DNA from: Gammaproteobacteria bacterium UBA7310
Lineage (GTDB): Bacteria > Pseudomonadota > Gammaproteobacteria > Pseudomonadales > Ketobacteraceae
DNA: 64,000 nt
Reading direction: 5' to 3'
Assembly: GCA_002471665.1 (NCBI GenBank)
Contig: DKQK01000059.1
Span: 54,471 to 118,470 of the forward strand
Below are positions 43,766 through 52,716 of the stretch, piece by piece. Made by a program: the position numbers and the translations under genes. How positions within the stretch are numbered: the stretch's first letter is position 1; every line of letters begins with the position of its first letter. A model generated the notes under the pieces. It was not told where the DNA came from. It did not search any database and was given only the letters and a program-made list of their open reading frames with translations.

Positions 43766-44476
43766 ATGACCAGTTCACCACTTTCAGCCCCCAATCCGCC
43801 CATTTCCATCGTGGTACCGTTTTTCAATGAAGCTGACAACGTTGAAACGGTACTCAACGAAATCATCGATTGCCAGCCCAGCGCCGAAGTCATCGCGGTG
43901 GATGATGGCAGCAGTGACGGGACCTGGCAAAAAATTGCCAGTTTACCTGCGGTACGGGGAATCCGGCTCAAGAAAAACCGTGGCCAATCGGCCGCTATGC
44001 TGACCGGCTTGAAGCAGGCTAGCCATGACATCTGCGTGGTGATGGACGGCGATGGGCAAAATGACCCGGCGGACATCGCCAGCATGGTGGCCCTCATTGA
44101 TAAAAGTGACGCTGTATTCGGCTTTCGTAAAACAAGAAAAGATACCTGGGACCGGCGCCTGGCGTCCAAGATTGCAAACGCCATACGGCGGGCATTTGTG
44201 AAAGATGGCATCAAGGATACCGGCTGTTCACTCAAAGTTTTCCGTCGGGAAATGGTACAGTATCTGCCCCCTTTCAATGGCCTGCACCGTTTTATGGGGG
44301 CCTTTTTCGTTGCTGAAGGCTTTCGAATAGTCGAAACCCCGGTTAATCACAGACCCAGGGTGGAAGGCATTTCGAAGTACAACAATCTGGACCGTGCCCT
44401 CAGAGGCATTTACGACCTGATTGGTGTCAGCTGGTACCTGAAGCGAAAAGTAAACACAACACTGGATGCGGAATGA
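43766..44476 (+). CDS. Family 2 glycosyltransferase (polyprenyl-phosphate sugar synthase type)
   Basis: A 236-residue GT-A fold enzyme: ISIVVPFFNEADNVETVL at the start, the nucleotide-binding VDDGSSDGTW and the metal-binding MDGDGQND, then KDTGCSLKVFRREM and a typical HRPRVEGISKY region. No C-terminal membrane segments. This is the dolichyl/undecaprenyl-phosphate mannose or glucose synthase class, which loads a sugar on the lipid carrier at the cytoplasmic face. Overlaps the LAB_N gene by 4 bp (ATGA). Together with LAB_N and the convergent GT39 gene it suggests lipid-linked sugar transfer to lipid A or another envelope target. Confidence 0.9.
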   Translation: MTSSPLSAPNPPISIVVPFFNEADNVETVLNEIIDCQPSAEVIAVDDGSSDGTWQKIASLPAVRGIRLKKNRGQSAAMLTGLKQASHDICVVMDGDGQNDPADIASMVALIDKSDAVFGFRKTRKDTWDRRLASKIANAIRRAFVKDGIKDTGCSLKVFRREMVQYLPPFNGLHRFMGAFFVAEGFRIVETPVNHRPRVEGISKYNNLDRALRGIYDLIGVSWYLKRKVNTTLDAE

Positions 44477-44829
44477 ACGAGACGATCATCACTTTGTGGG
44501 GCGTTGTAATAACGCCATGGAAAACCATCGGCTACCTGGGTGTGCTCTGTTTCTCCGGCCGCTGGTTAATTCAACTGGCGGCTAGCTCAAAGACCAAAGC
44601 GCCAACATTTCCACGCTTGTTCTGGATTATGAGCCTGGGAGGCAGCCTGATGCTGTTATCCTATTTCGTGTTTGGCAAAAATGATTCCGTCGGCATCCTC
44701 TCCAATCTGTTTCCGGCGGCCATTGCCAGTTACAACCTGTACTTGGACATTCGATACAGCAATAATCGCCAGGCCGCCGGTTTCACTCAAGGGTCATCTC
44801 CGGCGATGGACGAAAGCGCCAAATCATAG
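44473..44829 (+). CDS. LAB_N (lipid-A-disaccharide synthase N-terminal domain-like) membrane protein
   Basis: A 118-residue membrane protein with about three segments (TIGYLGVLCFSGRWLIQLAA, FWIMSLGGSLMLLSYFVFG, LFPAAIASYNLYLDIRY). The pattern GYLGVLCFSGRWLIQ-AS and P-FW-MS-GG matches the small LAB_N family, commonly found next to GT2 genes. A flippase-like or scaffold role is guessed in the literature of such clusters; I cannot tell. Its last 47 bp overlap the convergent GT39 gene. Confidence 0.85.
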   Translation: MNETIITLWGVVITPWKTIGYLGVLCFSGRWLIQLAASSKTKAPTFPRLFWIMSLGGSLMLLSYFVFGKNDSVGILSNLFPAAIASYNLYLDIRYSNNRQAAGFTQGSSPAMDESAKS

Positions 44830-46261
44830 TATCTCCGGCAATGTCCAATACCTGCAACCCCGGCATCACCTGCTCAAGCTGGGCCCGGCTTTCCACTTTG
44901 TCCATTCCCAGCAAGGACAGGTTTCGGGCCACCAGGTCCAGTTTATCCAGGTATTTTGCCACTCGCTTTTCATCCATCTCATCGTACGCTCGAAACGGTG
45001 CACGGCTCTCTCCGAAGTAACCGTACGCACCAGGTGGAAGCAGCCCCAAATTAATTAGAACGTAGTCGGAATCCTCTCGAAAACGATCGATATAGGCCAC
45101 TGTGTCGCGCACCTCAAAATAATTATGGCCCCGCTCCTCCCCGTCGATAATCCGGTCTATATCCGGAAAAGCTATGGCAAAAAACACCGCACCGATTAAA
45201 AACACAGCAGGTTTCCAGGGAATCAGATCAGCCATTACTTTCACCGACACACAGACCATTAAAGGGGTAAGCACTGCCAGATAACGCGAATAAATCTTGC
45301 CGGACGCCAGAGTGAACGCCGCTATCACCAGCAACGCCAAGGCGGCGTAGGCAAAGGTATCCGTTTGCCTACGCCAGCGGGGCAACAGTACTGCAGCCAA
45401 GGTGCAACAACCGGCAACAATGGCAAACCAATGCAGATCCGCCCATAACCAGCCCACCCAATCAAACGCACCCGAGCGCACTTCGGACTCAGGCCGCAAT
45501 GGCGAAAAGCGGTTTAGCATCTGCTGCTTGATTGCCACGTTTAGGTAGTCACCACCGTATTTGAAAGACTGCAGAATGGGCCATGCCAGAAACAGGATTA
45601 ACGTGATCCAAAGGCCTCGATTGAAATACCGGTTTTGGCGCAACTGCTGCCACCGTATCTCTGTATCCCCTTTAACACGGAAGATAAGCAGTAACACAGC
45701 AATGAACAATAAAGCGACGGGGGCTTTCTGCAGGGCACCCAACCCAAGCACGACCCCGCACAACAACCAGATTCGGGGCTGATGCCTGGCATACAAAAAG
45801 GTAAGCAGGCCGGCCATCATAAGCAGGCCCATCCCCGTATCCAGCAAGCCGGAACGGGCCAGTGCGGTCAGTTGGGTGGAAGATGCCAGCAGCAGGATCG
45901 CAGCCGGCATGACCCAGGGGTTGTCCGGTTTCAAATACAGGCTGGTGACGGCCGTCACCAGCAGAAGCCCCAAAAAGAACACCCAGGACCAGAAGCGCAA
46001 CGCAGTGACATCCCGCATACCCAGATTAATTGCCACCGCATTCAGCCAATATTGCAGTGGAGGCTTCTTGGCCGTGGGTTCATTCAGAGAATAGACACTA
46101 AGCCAGTCGTTGAACTTATCGAAACCATGAGAGCGTTCAAGGCTATAGAACTCGTCGTATTCCAGATACTGGCTTTGCGTGATATGACGGAAAGCATTGG
46201 CTCCGACAACAATCAATAGGGCCAATGCCAAAAGCAAAGTCACAACGCGATTCAACAGCAT
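44783..46261 (-). CDS. ArnT-like family 39 glycosyltransferase
   Basis: A 492-residue inner-membrane protein with about twelve hydrophobic segments and a large early periplasmic loop (EYDEFYSLERSHGFDKFNDWLS, then KKPPLQYWLNAVAINLG), the pattern of ArnT/PMT glycosyltransferases that take sugar from undecaprenyl phosphate. The conserved acidic Asp/Glu in the first loop is visible (DE in YDEFY). Convergent with GT2-LAB_N and overlapping by 47 bp. Possible acceptor: lipid A or a surface glycan. Placed between trpG and trpD. Confidence 0.87.
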   Translation of the reverse strand: MLLNRVVTLLLALALLIVVGANAFRHITQSQYLEYDEFYSLERSHGFDKFNDWLSVYSLNEPTAKKPPLQYWLNAVAINLGMRDVTALRFWSWVFFLGLLLVTAVTSLYLKPDNPWVMPAAILLLASSTQLTALARSGLLDTGMGLLMMAGLLTFLYARHQPRIWLLCGVVLGLGALQKAPVALLFIAVLLLIFRVKGDTEIRWQQLRQNRYFNRGLWITLILFLAWPILQSFKYGGDYLNVAIKQQMLNRFSPLRPESEVRSGAFDWVGWLWADLHWFAIVAGCCTLAAVLLPRWRRQTDTFAYAALALLVIAAFTLASGKIYSRYLAVLTPLMVCVSVKVMADLIPWKPAVFLIGAVFFAIAFPDIDRIIDGEERGHNYFEVRDTVAYIDRFREDSDYVLINLGLLPPGAYGYFGESRAPFRAYDEMDEKRVAKYLDKLDLVARNLSLLGMDKVESRAQLEQVMPGLQVLDIAGDTMIWRFRPSPEMTLE

Positions 46262-46343
46262 AGTATCTCAATTCCCAATAACGATAATTTCTATGGTGCG
46301 CAATCTTATCAATAAATGCACACCGTAAACATGGTCGGCCCGA

Positions 46344-46922
46344 TTACAGTTCCATAAAATTTTTCAGCAGTTCATGCCCATACTGTGTGAGGATGGACTC
46401 AGGATGGAACTGCACCCCTTCGATGGCATACTCGCGATGCCGCATGCCCATGATCTTGTCCATGGAGCCATCCTGATGCTGGGTCCAGGCGGTTATTTCC
46501 AGACACTCCGGCAGACTCTGCCGATCCACCACCAGAGAGTGGTAACGGGTGGCTTCGAAGGGATTGTCCAGACCTTTGAACACACCTTCATCCCGGTGGT
46601 AGATGGGTGAAGTCTTGCCATGCATCACGGCATCGGCCCGCACCACATTGCCGCCAAACACCTGGCCGATACTTTGATGGCCCAGACACACACCAAGAAT
46701 AGGCAGCTTACCGGCAAAGTGTTGAATCGCCGCCATGGATATACCGGCCTCGTTGGGTGAACAGGGGCCCGGTGAAATGACCAGGCGTTCCGGTGCCAGT
46801 TTCTCAATATCCTGCAACGACACTGCATCGTTACGCTTTACCACCACGTTCGCCCCCAGCTCACCGAAATACTGCACCAGGTTGTAGGTGAACGAATCGT
46901 AATTATCTATCATCAACAACAT
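46344..46922 (-). CDS. trpG: Anthranilate synthase component II (glutamine amidotransferase)
   Basis: A 192-residue class I amidotransferase: IDNYDSFTYNLVQYF, ISPGPCSPNEAGIS, nucleophile C in LGVCLGHQSIGQ, and the His/Glu pair in GVQFHPES. Supplies ammonia to TrpE, and in many relatives also to PabB. It starts 3 bp after the trpE stop, so the two are one operon. No trpD follows; an ArnT-like gene does. Confidence 0.95.
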   Translation of the reverse strand: MLLMIDNYDSFTYNLVQYFGELGANVVVKRNDAVSLQDIEKLAPERLVISPGPCSPNEAGISMAAIQHFAGKLPILGVCLGHQSIGQVFGGNVVRADAVMHGKTSPIYHRDEGVFKGLDNPFEATRYHSLVVDRQSLPECLEITAWTQHQDGSMDKIMGMRHREYAIEGVQFHPESILTQYGHELLKNFMEL

Positions 46923-46925
46923 GGG

Positions 46926-48413
46926 TTACTCCTCCACCGGAACCAGGCCGTTGGCCGCCATGGCCATGGCACGAAACACTGCACGGGCTTTGTTTTGCGT
47001 TTCTTTCCACTCCAGCCTGGGTACGGAGTCCGCCACCACCCCCGCACCGGCCTGGATATGCAGCTGGCCATCCTTGATCACCGCTGTGCGAATGGCGATG
47101 GCCGTGTCCATATCGCCATGCCAGGAGAGGTACCCCACCGCGCCCCCGTAAACGCCGCGCTTGACCGGCTCGATGTCATGAATAATTTCCATGGCCCGAA
47201 TTTTGGGGGCACCGCTTAATGTACCGGCAGGGTGAGTGGCCCGCAGCACATCAATGCAACTGTGTTCCGGTTTGAGTTTGCCTTCCACATTGGAAACAAT
47301 GTGCATCACATGGGAATAGCGTTCCACCACCATTTTATCGGTGAGTGCCACGGTTCCTATTTCAGCGATGCGGCCAACGTCGTTACGGCCCAGATCAATC
47401 AACATCAGGTGCTCGGCAATTTCCTTGGGGTCCGCCAACAGTTCGGCCTCCATGGCCAGATCGTCTTCCGCATTTTTTCCCCGGCGCCGGGTACCGGCTA
47501 TGGGTCTCACCGTCACCACTCCCTGTTCCACCCGCGCCAGGATTTCCGGTGAAGAACCGGCAATCTGGAAATCCCCCATATCCAGAAAATACATATAAGG
47601 GGATGGGTTCAAGCAACGCAGGGCACGATACAGATCCAGCGGCGGCAAATCATAGGGAATACTCATGCGCTGGGAAATCACCACTTGCATGGTATCCCCC
47701 GCCAACACAAACTCTTTGATATCCTCCACCGCCTGTTCAAACTCCGGCTGCGGAAAACTGGATTTGAAATCGCTCTCACGAACATCGAAGCGGTGCGGAT
47801 CTTCCTGCACCGGCAACGGTTGTTTCAACTGTTGCAGGATGGCGTCCAGTCGCGCCTGGCCCAGCACATAGGCATCGCTTTGCGCCGGATCAACGTGGGT
47901 AATCACATACAATGAGCCACGCAGATTATCAAACACAACAATATCGTCTGACACCATCAGCATGATGTCCGGTGTACCAATGGGATCAGGCTTGGCCAGT
48001 TTATCCAGGCGTTGCTCAATGTAGCGCACAATGTCGTAACCGAAATACCCCACCAGACCGCCGTTAAAGCGTGGCAACCCGTCCACCTCAGGCACTTTGT
48101 AGCGAGCCTGAAAGGATTCAATAAAAGCCAAGGGATCATCCACCTGCTTCTGCTCCAGAATGGTGTCCCCATTGAGCAGGGTTATTTCCCGATCACGCAC
48201 CACAAGGCGAGTACTGCAGGGCAAGCCGATGATCGAGTAACGCCCCCACTTTTCCCCACCCTGGACGGATTCAAACAGATAGGTATACGGCTGTCCTGCC
48301 AGTTTCTTATAGGTGGATAACGGCGTTTCCAGGTCCGCCAATGCTTCACGCATCAGGGGAATTCGGGTGTAACCCTGGGCCGCCAGGGCTTGGAAAGTTT
48401 CCGGAGTCATCAT
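46926..48413 (-). CDS. trpE: Anthranilate synthase component I
   Basis: Converts chorismate to anthranilate with TrpG. A 495-residue protein from MMTPETFQALAAQGYTRIPL. Family marks: SFLFESVQGG-like YLFESVQGGEKWGRYSIIG, the feedback-site LLNGD region, FRRYFRD-type sites further on (VISQRMSIPYD, YMYFLDMG, SPEILARVEQGVVTVRPIAGTR, ELLADPKEIAEHLMLIDLGRNDVGR, TLSGAPKIRAMEII, GGAVGYLS). The longer frame from 48479 is not preferred. It lies downstream of gph with a 340-bp gap and starts the trpEG operon. Confidence 0.95.
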   Translation of the reverse strand: MMTPETFQALAAQGYTRIPLMREALADLETPLSTYKKLAGQPYTYLFESVQGGEKWGRYSIIGLPCSTRLVVRDREITLLNGDTILEQKQVDDPLAFIESFQARYKVPEVDGLPRFNGGLVGYFGYDIVRYIEQRLDKLAKPDPIGTPDIMLMVSDDIVVFDNLRGSLYVITHVDPAQSDAYVLGQARLDAILQQLKQPLPVQEDPHRFDVRESDFKSSFPQPEFEQAVEDIKEFVLAGDTMQVVISQRMSIPYDLPPLDLYRALRCLNPSPYMYFLDMGDFQIAGSSPEILARVEQGVVTVRPIAGTRRRGKNAEDDLAMEAELLADPKEIAEHLMLIDLGRNDVGRIAEIGTVALTDKMVVERYSHVMHIVSNVEGKLKPEHSCIDVLRATHPAGTLSGAPKIRAMEIIHDIEPVKRGVYGGAVGYLSWHGDMDTAIAIRTAVIKDGQLHIQAGAGVVADSVPRLEWKETQNKARAVFRAMAMAANGLVPVEE

Positions 48414-48753
48414 CTTGTTCTCATACTGAGGCCATACTGCACAGGCTCTGGACGCAGGTTCGCCACGGAGCACTGGCACAAAGGCCGGAATGCCTGATTT
48501 TCCAGTATTACTGAAAAATTTGTTTTATCTTTAAATCATATTCTTGAAACAGGGGGTGGCCGGGCACAGGTTCAACGCCAGCCAGAGACAAGCATCACCA
48601 ACGCCATCGCCAGCGAAAGACGGTGATCAGGGAGGAAGGTTGATTCGAAAATGATGGTTTCACTTTTTCAGCACACGATTTCGATTCCAATGATCCTGAA
48701 CTGTACACCAGGCTTTCACTTCTGCCAACCCCAAGCATTTCACAAAACTGCGA
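48414..48753. promoter_or_regulatory. Region upstream of trpE
   Basis: 340 bp without a supported gene between gph and trpE, both on the minus strand. It should hold the trpE promoter. I looked for a leader peptide with repeated Trp codons: one short frame (minus strand, 48605-48570) has a single Trp near its end and no ribosome-binding site, so attenuation is not supported. An AT-rich stretch lies at 48510-48545. Confidence 0.35.
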
Positions 48754-49452
48754 TTACAATATCAATTCACGAAAATCATCCAGCAGCCAGTGGGGCTCAC
48801 TGTTTGCTACCGGTTCACCATGGTTATACCCGTAGGTAAGTGCCGCGCTGATCCAACCGGCCGCTTTGGCCGCCTCCACATCGTTGCGACTGTCTCCCAC
48901 CATCAGGCTGCGATGAGCACTGGCACCCAACTGGCTGGCGGCGGTGTGCAATGGCATGGGGTCGGGTTTTTTCCGGGGCAGGCATTCCCCCCCCAATACC
49001 AGCGGAAAATAAGAATCGATATTCAGGCAACGTAACAACGGATCGGCGAACACCTTGGGCTTGTTGGTGATCACCACCAGGGGCAGCCCCAGCTGATACA
49101 ATGCCTGCAGCACCTCGGCAACGCCGGGGTAAAGGCGGGACAGGCGGCCGTTTTCCTCGGCATAGTATTGCCGAAACAACCCCATGGCCGGGTCGAATTC
49201 AGCCTGGGTCACCTGAGCTACCTGCGCCGGCTCATGGCTGTCGGCCAGTGCCCGCTTCACCAGTTGCGCAGCGCCATTGCCCACCCAGCCGCGCACTTTT
49301 TCTTCCCCTGCCGCGGGGCGGCCAATGCCCGCCAGCATACGGTCCGTGGCCACGGCGATGTCCGGCACACTGTCCACCAGGGTACCGTCCAGATCAAAGG
49401 CAATCAGTTGCGGCAGGTGGCCCTGAAAATGGCCGGTAATCTTGGTCAGCAT
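48754..49452 (-). CDS. gph: Phosphoglycolate phosphatase
   Basis: Removes the phosphate from 2-phosphoglycolate arising from DNA repair. A 232-residue HAD-superfamily enzyme with FDLDGTLVDSVPDIA (nucleophile D), VITNKP and VGDSRNDVEAAKAAG motifs. Its ATG lies directly after the rpe stop codon. The rpe-gph-trpE order is common in Pseudomonas and relatives. Confidence 0.93.
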   Translation of the reverse strand: MLTKITGHFQGHLPQLIAFDLDGTLVDSVPDIAVATDRMLAGIGRPAAGEEKVRGWVGNGAAQLVKRALADSHEPAQVAQVTQAEFDPAMGLFRQYYAEENGRLSRLYPGVAEVLQALYQLGLPLVVITNKPKVFADPLLRCLNIDSYFPLVLGGECLPRKKPDPMPLHTAASQLGASAHRSLMVGDSRNDVEAAKAAGWISAALTYGYNHGEPVANSEPHWLLDDFRELIL

Positions 49453-50121
49453 TCACACTTCCGCCAGTTGTGCCCGCATGGCGTCAATAACCGCTTTATA
49501 GTCATCCTTTCCGAAAATAGCCGAGCCCGCCACGAAAGTATCCGCACCCGCCTGGGCTATTTCGCGAATATTGGGTACCCCCACACCGCCATCAATTTCC
49601 AGGCGGATATCCAGGCCGCTGTCATCAATCAGCTGGCGGGCCTGACGCAGTTTTTGCAGGGTTTGGGGGATAAATTTTTGCCCGCCAAAGCCCGGGTTCA
49701 CCGACATCAACAGAATCATATCCAGCTTGTCCATCACATGTTCCACATGGCTCAAGGGGGTTGCGGGGTTGAATACCAGACCGGCTTTGCAGCCCCCTTC
49801 CCGGATCATGGCCAGGCTGCGGTCGATGTGTTCGCTGGCCTCGGGGTGAAAGGTAATGTAGCTGGCACCGGCTTCAATAAAATCACCGATAATGCGGTCC
49901 ACCGGCTTCACCATCAGGTGCACGTCAATGGGGGCGGTGATGCCATAGTTCCGCAGTGCTTTGCACACCATGGGCCCGATGGTCAGATTAGGCACATAGT
50001 GATTATCCATTACATCAAAATGAATAACGTCGGCGCCTGCCGCCAGTACCGCGTCCACTTCCTCACCCAGGCGGGCAAAGTCAGCAGACAGAATCGAGGG
50101 TGCAATCAGGTAATCGGCCAT
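49453..50121 (-). CDS. rpe: Ribulose-phosphate 3-epimerase
   Basis: Interconverts ribulose 5-phosphate and xylulose 5-phosphate in the pentose phosphate pathway. 222 residues from MADYLIAPSILSADFARLGEE; HFDVMDNHYVPN and VHLMV are the metal-binding signatures, with VNPGFGGQKFIP and the phosphate-binding AGADTFVAGSAIF. The start at 50121 has GGAAG six bases upstream; an in-frame ATG two codons earlier is too close to it. Followed directly by gph. Confidence 0.96.
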   Translation of the reverse strand: MADYLIAPSILSADFARLGEEVDAVLAAGADVIHFDVMDNHYVPNLTIGPMVCKALRNYGITAPIDVHLMVKPVDRIIGDFIEAGASYITFHPEASEHIDRSLAMIREGGCKAGLVFNPATPLSHVEHVMDKLDMILLMSVNPGFGGQKFIPQTLQKLRQARQLIDDSGLDIRLEIDGGVGVPNIREIAQAGADTFVAGSAIFGKDDYKAVIDAMRAQLAEV

Positions 50122-50218
50122 GGTCATCTTCCGGTCCGTTTCAGAGAGCGCGCATTGTACTGCAACCAGGGTCTATACTGAAGGCAACCACATTCTCCTA
50201 ATTCGGTTAATTCGATCT

Positions 50219-51211
50219 ATGGGACTCAACCACTCTATACAACCCCGGATCCGACCTCTGTGCTGCTGCCTGATCCTGGCCGTCAATGCCATGACTGGCT
50301 CAGCTGCGTGGGCGGAAGCCGGCGCTGACGAGGGCGCTGATACGGAGCTGTCCCAATTACCAAGCCCGGCCCCGGAGCGGGATGAAACCCTGCGCAACCA
50401 GGCCGTGGAAGCCCAATTGGCGCTGACGGACAAGGCCACGGAAAGCCTCTGGCTGGGGCAGGGCAAAGCCCGCTTTCTGGGTTTGAAGCGCCAGGACACC
50501 AGTGGTGAAACCTTTGCTAATGCGCTGATTTTGCACGACAACCAGCAAAACCCGGACTGGCCCGGCGTGGTGCGAACCCTGCGCAAGGAGCTGGCTGCAG
50601 TGGGCTGGAACACCCTCAGCATCGCGGTTCCGGATTATCGGCCGGTGAAAGCCATCCCGCCGTTGCCGGAACAGCGCTCCGCCATCACCACAGAACTGGA
50701 TACGGAGGCCACCGAACCGGAGGCCACTCTGGAGCAGGATACCCGGGCTGCAAGCGGCGCTGCCGCCCCGCCCTCCGCGTCCGAAGCACCTCCGGGGGAG
50801 CAGTTGGAGCAGCGCATCCGACTGGCTACCCAGACCCTGAACACCAACAGCCCGTTGCCATTGGTGATCATCGCCGTGGGCAGCAGTGCCACCCTGGTGG
50901 CAAAACAGGCTCAGGAGCTGTTTCTGGAGGACATCAACGGACTGGTGATCCTAGACCCGGTGCCGTTACCGGGGCTGGAAGGCTACGACGAAACACTGGA
51001 TGCCATGGACTTGCGGATCCCCGTGCTGGATCTGGCGCCGGAATTCAATCCCCGCTCCAACCCCAAAGCCCGTGCCGACAACGCCCGCAAGCTGCAGCAA
51101 GACGCCTATCAGCAACGCATTATCCGGGGCAGCAACCAGGATTTCCGCAACGCAGAAACCCAAGTACTGAAAGCCGTCAGAGGCTGGGGTGAAGTCCGCT
51201 TTAAGCGCTGA
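50219..51211 (+). CDS. DUF3530 family protein, exported alpha/beta-hydrolase-like
   Basis: A 330-residue protein from MGLNHSIQPRIRPLCCCLIL, with a signal-like hydrophobic stretch and cleavage after AAWA. The body fits the DUF3530 family: GETFANALILHDNQQNPDWP, LRKELAAVGWNTLSIAVPDY, PLVIIAVGSSATLVAK and DLRIPVLDLAPEFNP. The central low-complexity region is rich in Glu, Ala and Pro. The fold resembles an alpha/beta hydrolase, but the GxSxG serine appears as VGSSA. Convergent with djlA. Function unknown. Confidence 0.78.
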   Translation: MGLNHSIQPRIRPLCCCLILAVNAMTGSAAWAEAGADEGADTELSQLPSPAPERDETLRNQAVEAQLALTDKATESLWLGQGKARFLGLKRQDTSGETFANALILHDNQQNPDWPGVVRTLRKELAAVGWNTLSIAVPDYRPVKAIPPLPEQRSAITTELDTEATEPEATLEQDTRAASGAAAPPSASEAPPGEQLEQRIRLATQTLNTNSPLPLVIIAVGSSATLVAKQAQELFLEDINGLVILDPVPLPGLEGYDETLDAMDLRIPVLDLAPEFNPRSNPKARADNARKLQQDAYQQRIIRGSNQDFRNAETQVLKAVRGWGEVRFKR

Positions 51212-51217
51212 CGGCCG

Positions 51218-52051
51218 TTATTTCTTGCGGGATTGGGCGATGATATCGTAGGCGGAGCGAATGGCCTGGGATTTTTCCTTGGCCATATCCAGCATTTCCT
51301 TGGGCATACCCCTGGCAATCAGCTTGTCCGGATGATGCTGACTCATGAGGCGCCGGTAGGCCCGTTTCACCTCCAGCAACCCTGCATCCGGACTCACGCC
51401 CAGAATCTCGTGAGCGCGCAACAACTCATCACTTTCCGACAACGGCCCCTGATCCCCGGCCGCACGGAATTCCTGATAGGCCTGGGCACTGCGCACGATC
51501 TTCTCGAGATAGGTGATGCGATAGCGAATGGATTGGGCAATGTGTGATAACGTCGCCCATTCCTGCTGATCCAGCTTGCCATCCGCCAGTGCCGCCTGCA
51601 CCAGTATCTCCATAAATATCTGTAAGAGAGTGCTGCGGCGCCCACAGGCACTGCGCAGCTCATTTAACTCTTCAGCAATATCCGGACTGGATTTGCCCTG
51701 CTCGAACAGATCAATGGCTTCCCGCTTTTTTTCCGGGCTCAGCCCCATCCGGTTCATGACCGCGGTGGTCCACTGAATCTCGGCATCACATACCGCACCA
51801 TCGCACTTTGCCACCCGCCCCAGCGCAACAAAGGTGGCGCGAAAAAACGCCTTTTGAATTTCTGATTCACGCCCTTTCGGTTTGGGTTGGGCAATCTGAT
51901 AGACGCTGCTGCTGAGCTGAATAATGGAATCGAACTGGTGCCCGAGCCAGCCGCCCAGTACCGAGCCCACCACGCCGATCACACCGCCGCCGGCCAGAAA
52001 ATACCCCACCAACAATCCCACCGCGGGACCAATCCAGATCAAAGAAGTCAC
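51218..52051 (-). CDS. djlA: Membrane-anchored DnaJ-like co-chaperone DjlA
   Basis: A 277-residue protein: N-terminal membrane segment with glycines (GLLVGYFLAGGGVIGVVGSVLGGW), a TerB-like helical domain (about 65-190), and a C-terminal J domain with the HPD motif in LMSQHHPDKLIARGMP. This is the DjlA order. GTG start, overlapping the murU stop by 4 bp. It probably works with DnaK at the inner face of the membrane. Confidence 0.92.
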   Translation of the reverse strand: MTSLIWIGPAVGLLVGYFLAGGGVIGVVGSVLGGWLGHQFDSIIQLSSSVYQIAQPKPKGRESEIQKAFFRATFVALGRVAKCDGAVCDAEIQWTTAVMNRMGLSPEKKREAIDLFEQGKSSPDIAEELNELRSACGRRSTLLQIFMEILVQAALADGKLDQQEWATLSHIAQSIRYRITYLEKIVRSAQAYQEFRAAGDQGPLSESDELLRAHEILGVSPDAGLLEVKRAYRRLMSQHHPDKLIARGMPKEMLDMAKEKSQAIRSAYDIIAQSRKK

Positions 52052-52716
52052 TGCCTCTGCTCCTGCACGAGTTGTTCAACGGCCTGCAGACGTTGGGGTG
52101 TGCCCACGTCAATCCAAAGCCCCTGGTAAATTTCACACTGCACCTGGTTGTTCCCCATGGCTTCCCGCAACAGGGGCGCCAACGGAAAACGACCCGCCGC
52201 GCATCCCCTGAACAGCCTGGGGTCAAGGACGCTGATCCCGCTGAACGTATAACGAGGTTCACCCTCGACCACGGCAAGCGGCCCCCGAACGGCGAAATCA
52301 CCCCGGGGATTGTGCTCCGGATTGGCCACCAATACCAGATAGGCCAACGCCTGCGCCGGGAGTGACAGCGCCTGCAGCGGGTAGTCGCTCCAGACATCGC
52401 CGTTCATCAACAAAAACGGCGCATCCCCCAATAAGGGTAGCGCATTATGAATACCGCCACCGGTCTCCAGGCGCGCCGGCTCATGACTGACGTGCAGAGC
52501 CAGGCCCAAATCCGATTGCTGCTGCAGAAAATCCTCGATCTGCCGGGCGCGGTAGGATGTATTGATCACCACCTCGCGAATGCCCGCCTGCGCCAACCGC
52601 TCCAGATGATGGCGCAACAGGGGTTTACCGGCCACCGCTAACAGCGGCTTGGGGCACTCCTGCGTCAACGCACCCATGCGCTCCCCACGCCCTGCCGCCA
52701 GCAGCATGGCTTTCAC
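52048..52716 (-). CDS. murU: N-acetylmuramate alpha-1-phosphate uridylyltransferase MurU
   Basis: A 222-residue nucleotidyltransferase of the cell-wall recycling route. Starts VKAMLLAAGRGERMGALTQ (GTG read as Met), with PKPLLAVAGKPLL and the metal-site MNGDVW. The GTG overlaps the amgK stop as GTGA, which fixes the start; the longer frame from 52797 lies within amgK. With AmgK it converts MurNAc to UDP-MurNAc, bypassing de novo synthesis and giving fosfomycin tolerance in Pseudomonas. Confidence 0.92.
   Translation of the reverse strand: MKAMLLAAGRGERMGALTQECPKPLLAVAGKPLLRHHLERLAQAGIREVVINTSYRARQIEDFLQQQSDLGLALHVSHEPARLETGGGIHNALPLLGDAPFLLMNGDVWSDYPLQALSLPAQALAYLVLVANPEHNPRGDFAVRGPLAVVEGEPRYTFSGISVLDPRLFRGCAAGRFPLAPLLREAMGNNQVQCEIYQGLWIDVGTPQRLQAVEQLVQEQRQ

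Noticed and set aside
43651..43830. 59-codon frame starting MRALKTACLLLISATAV with AAGG upstream
   Set aside because: Signal-like start but overlaps the first 65 bases of the GT2 gene in another frame and has no sensible body.
48570..48605. Possible trp leader peptide MALVMLVSGWR
   Set aside because: Only one Trp codon, no ribosome-binding site, and no clear terminator/antiterminator hairpin pair before trpE.
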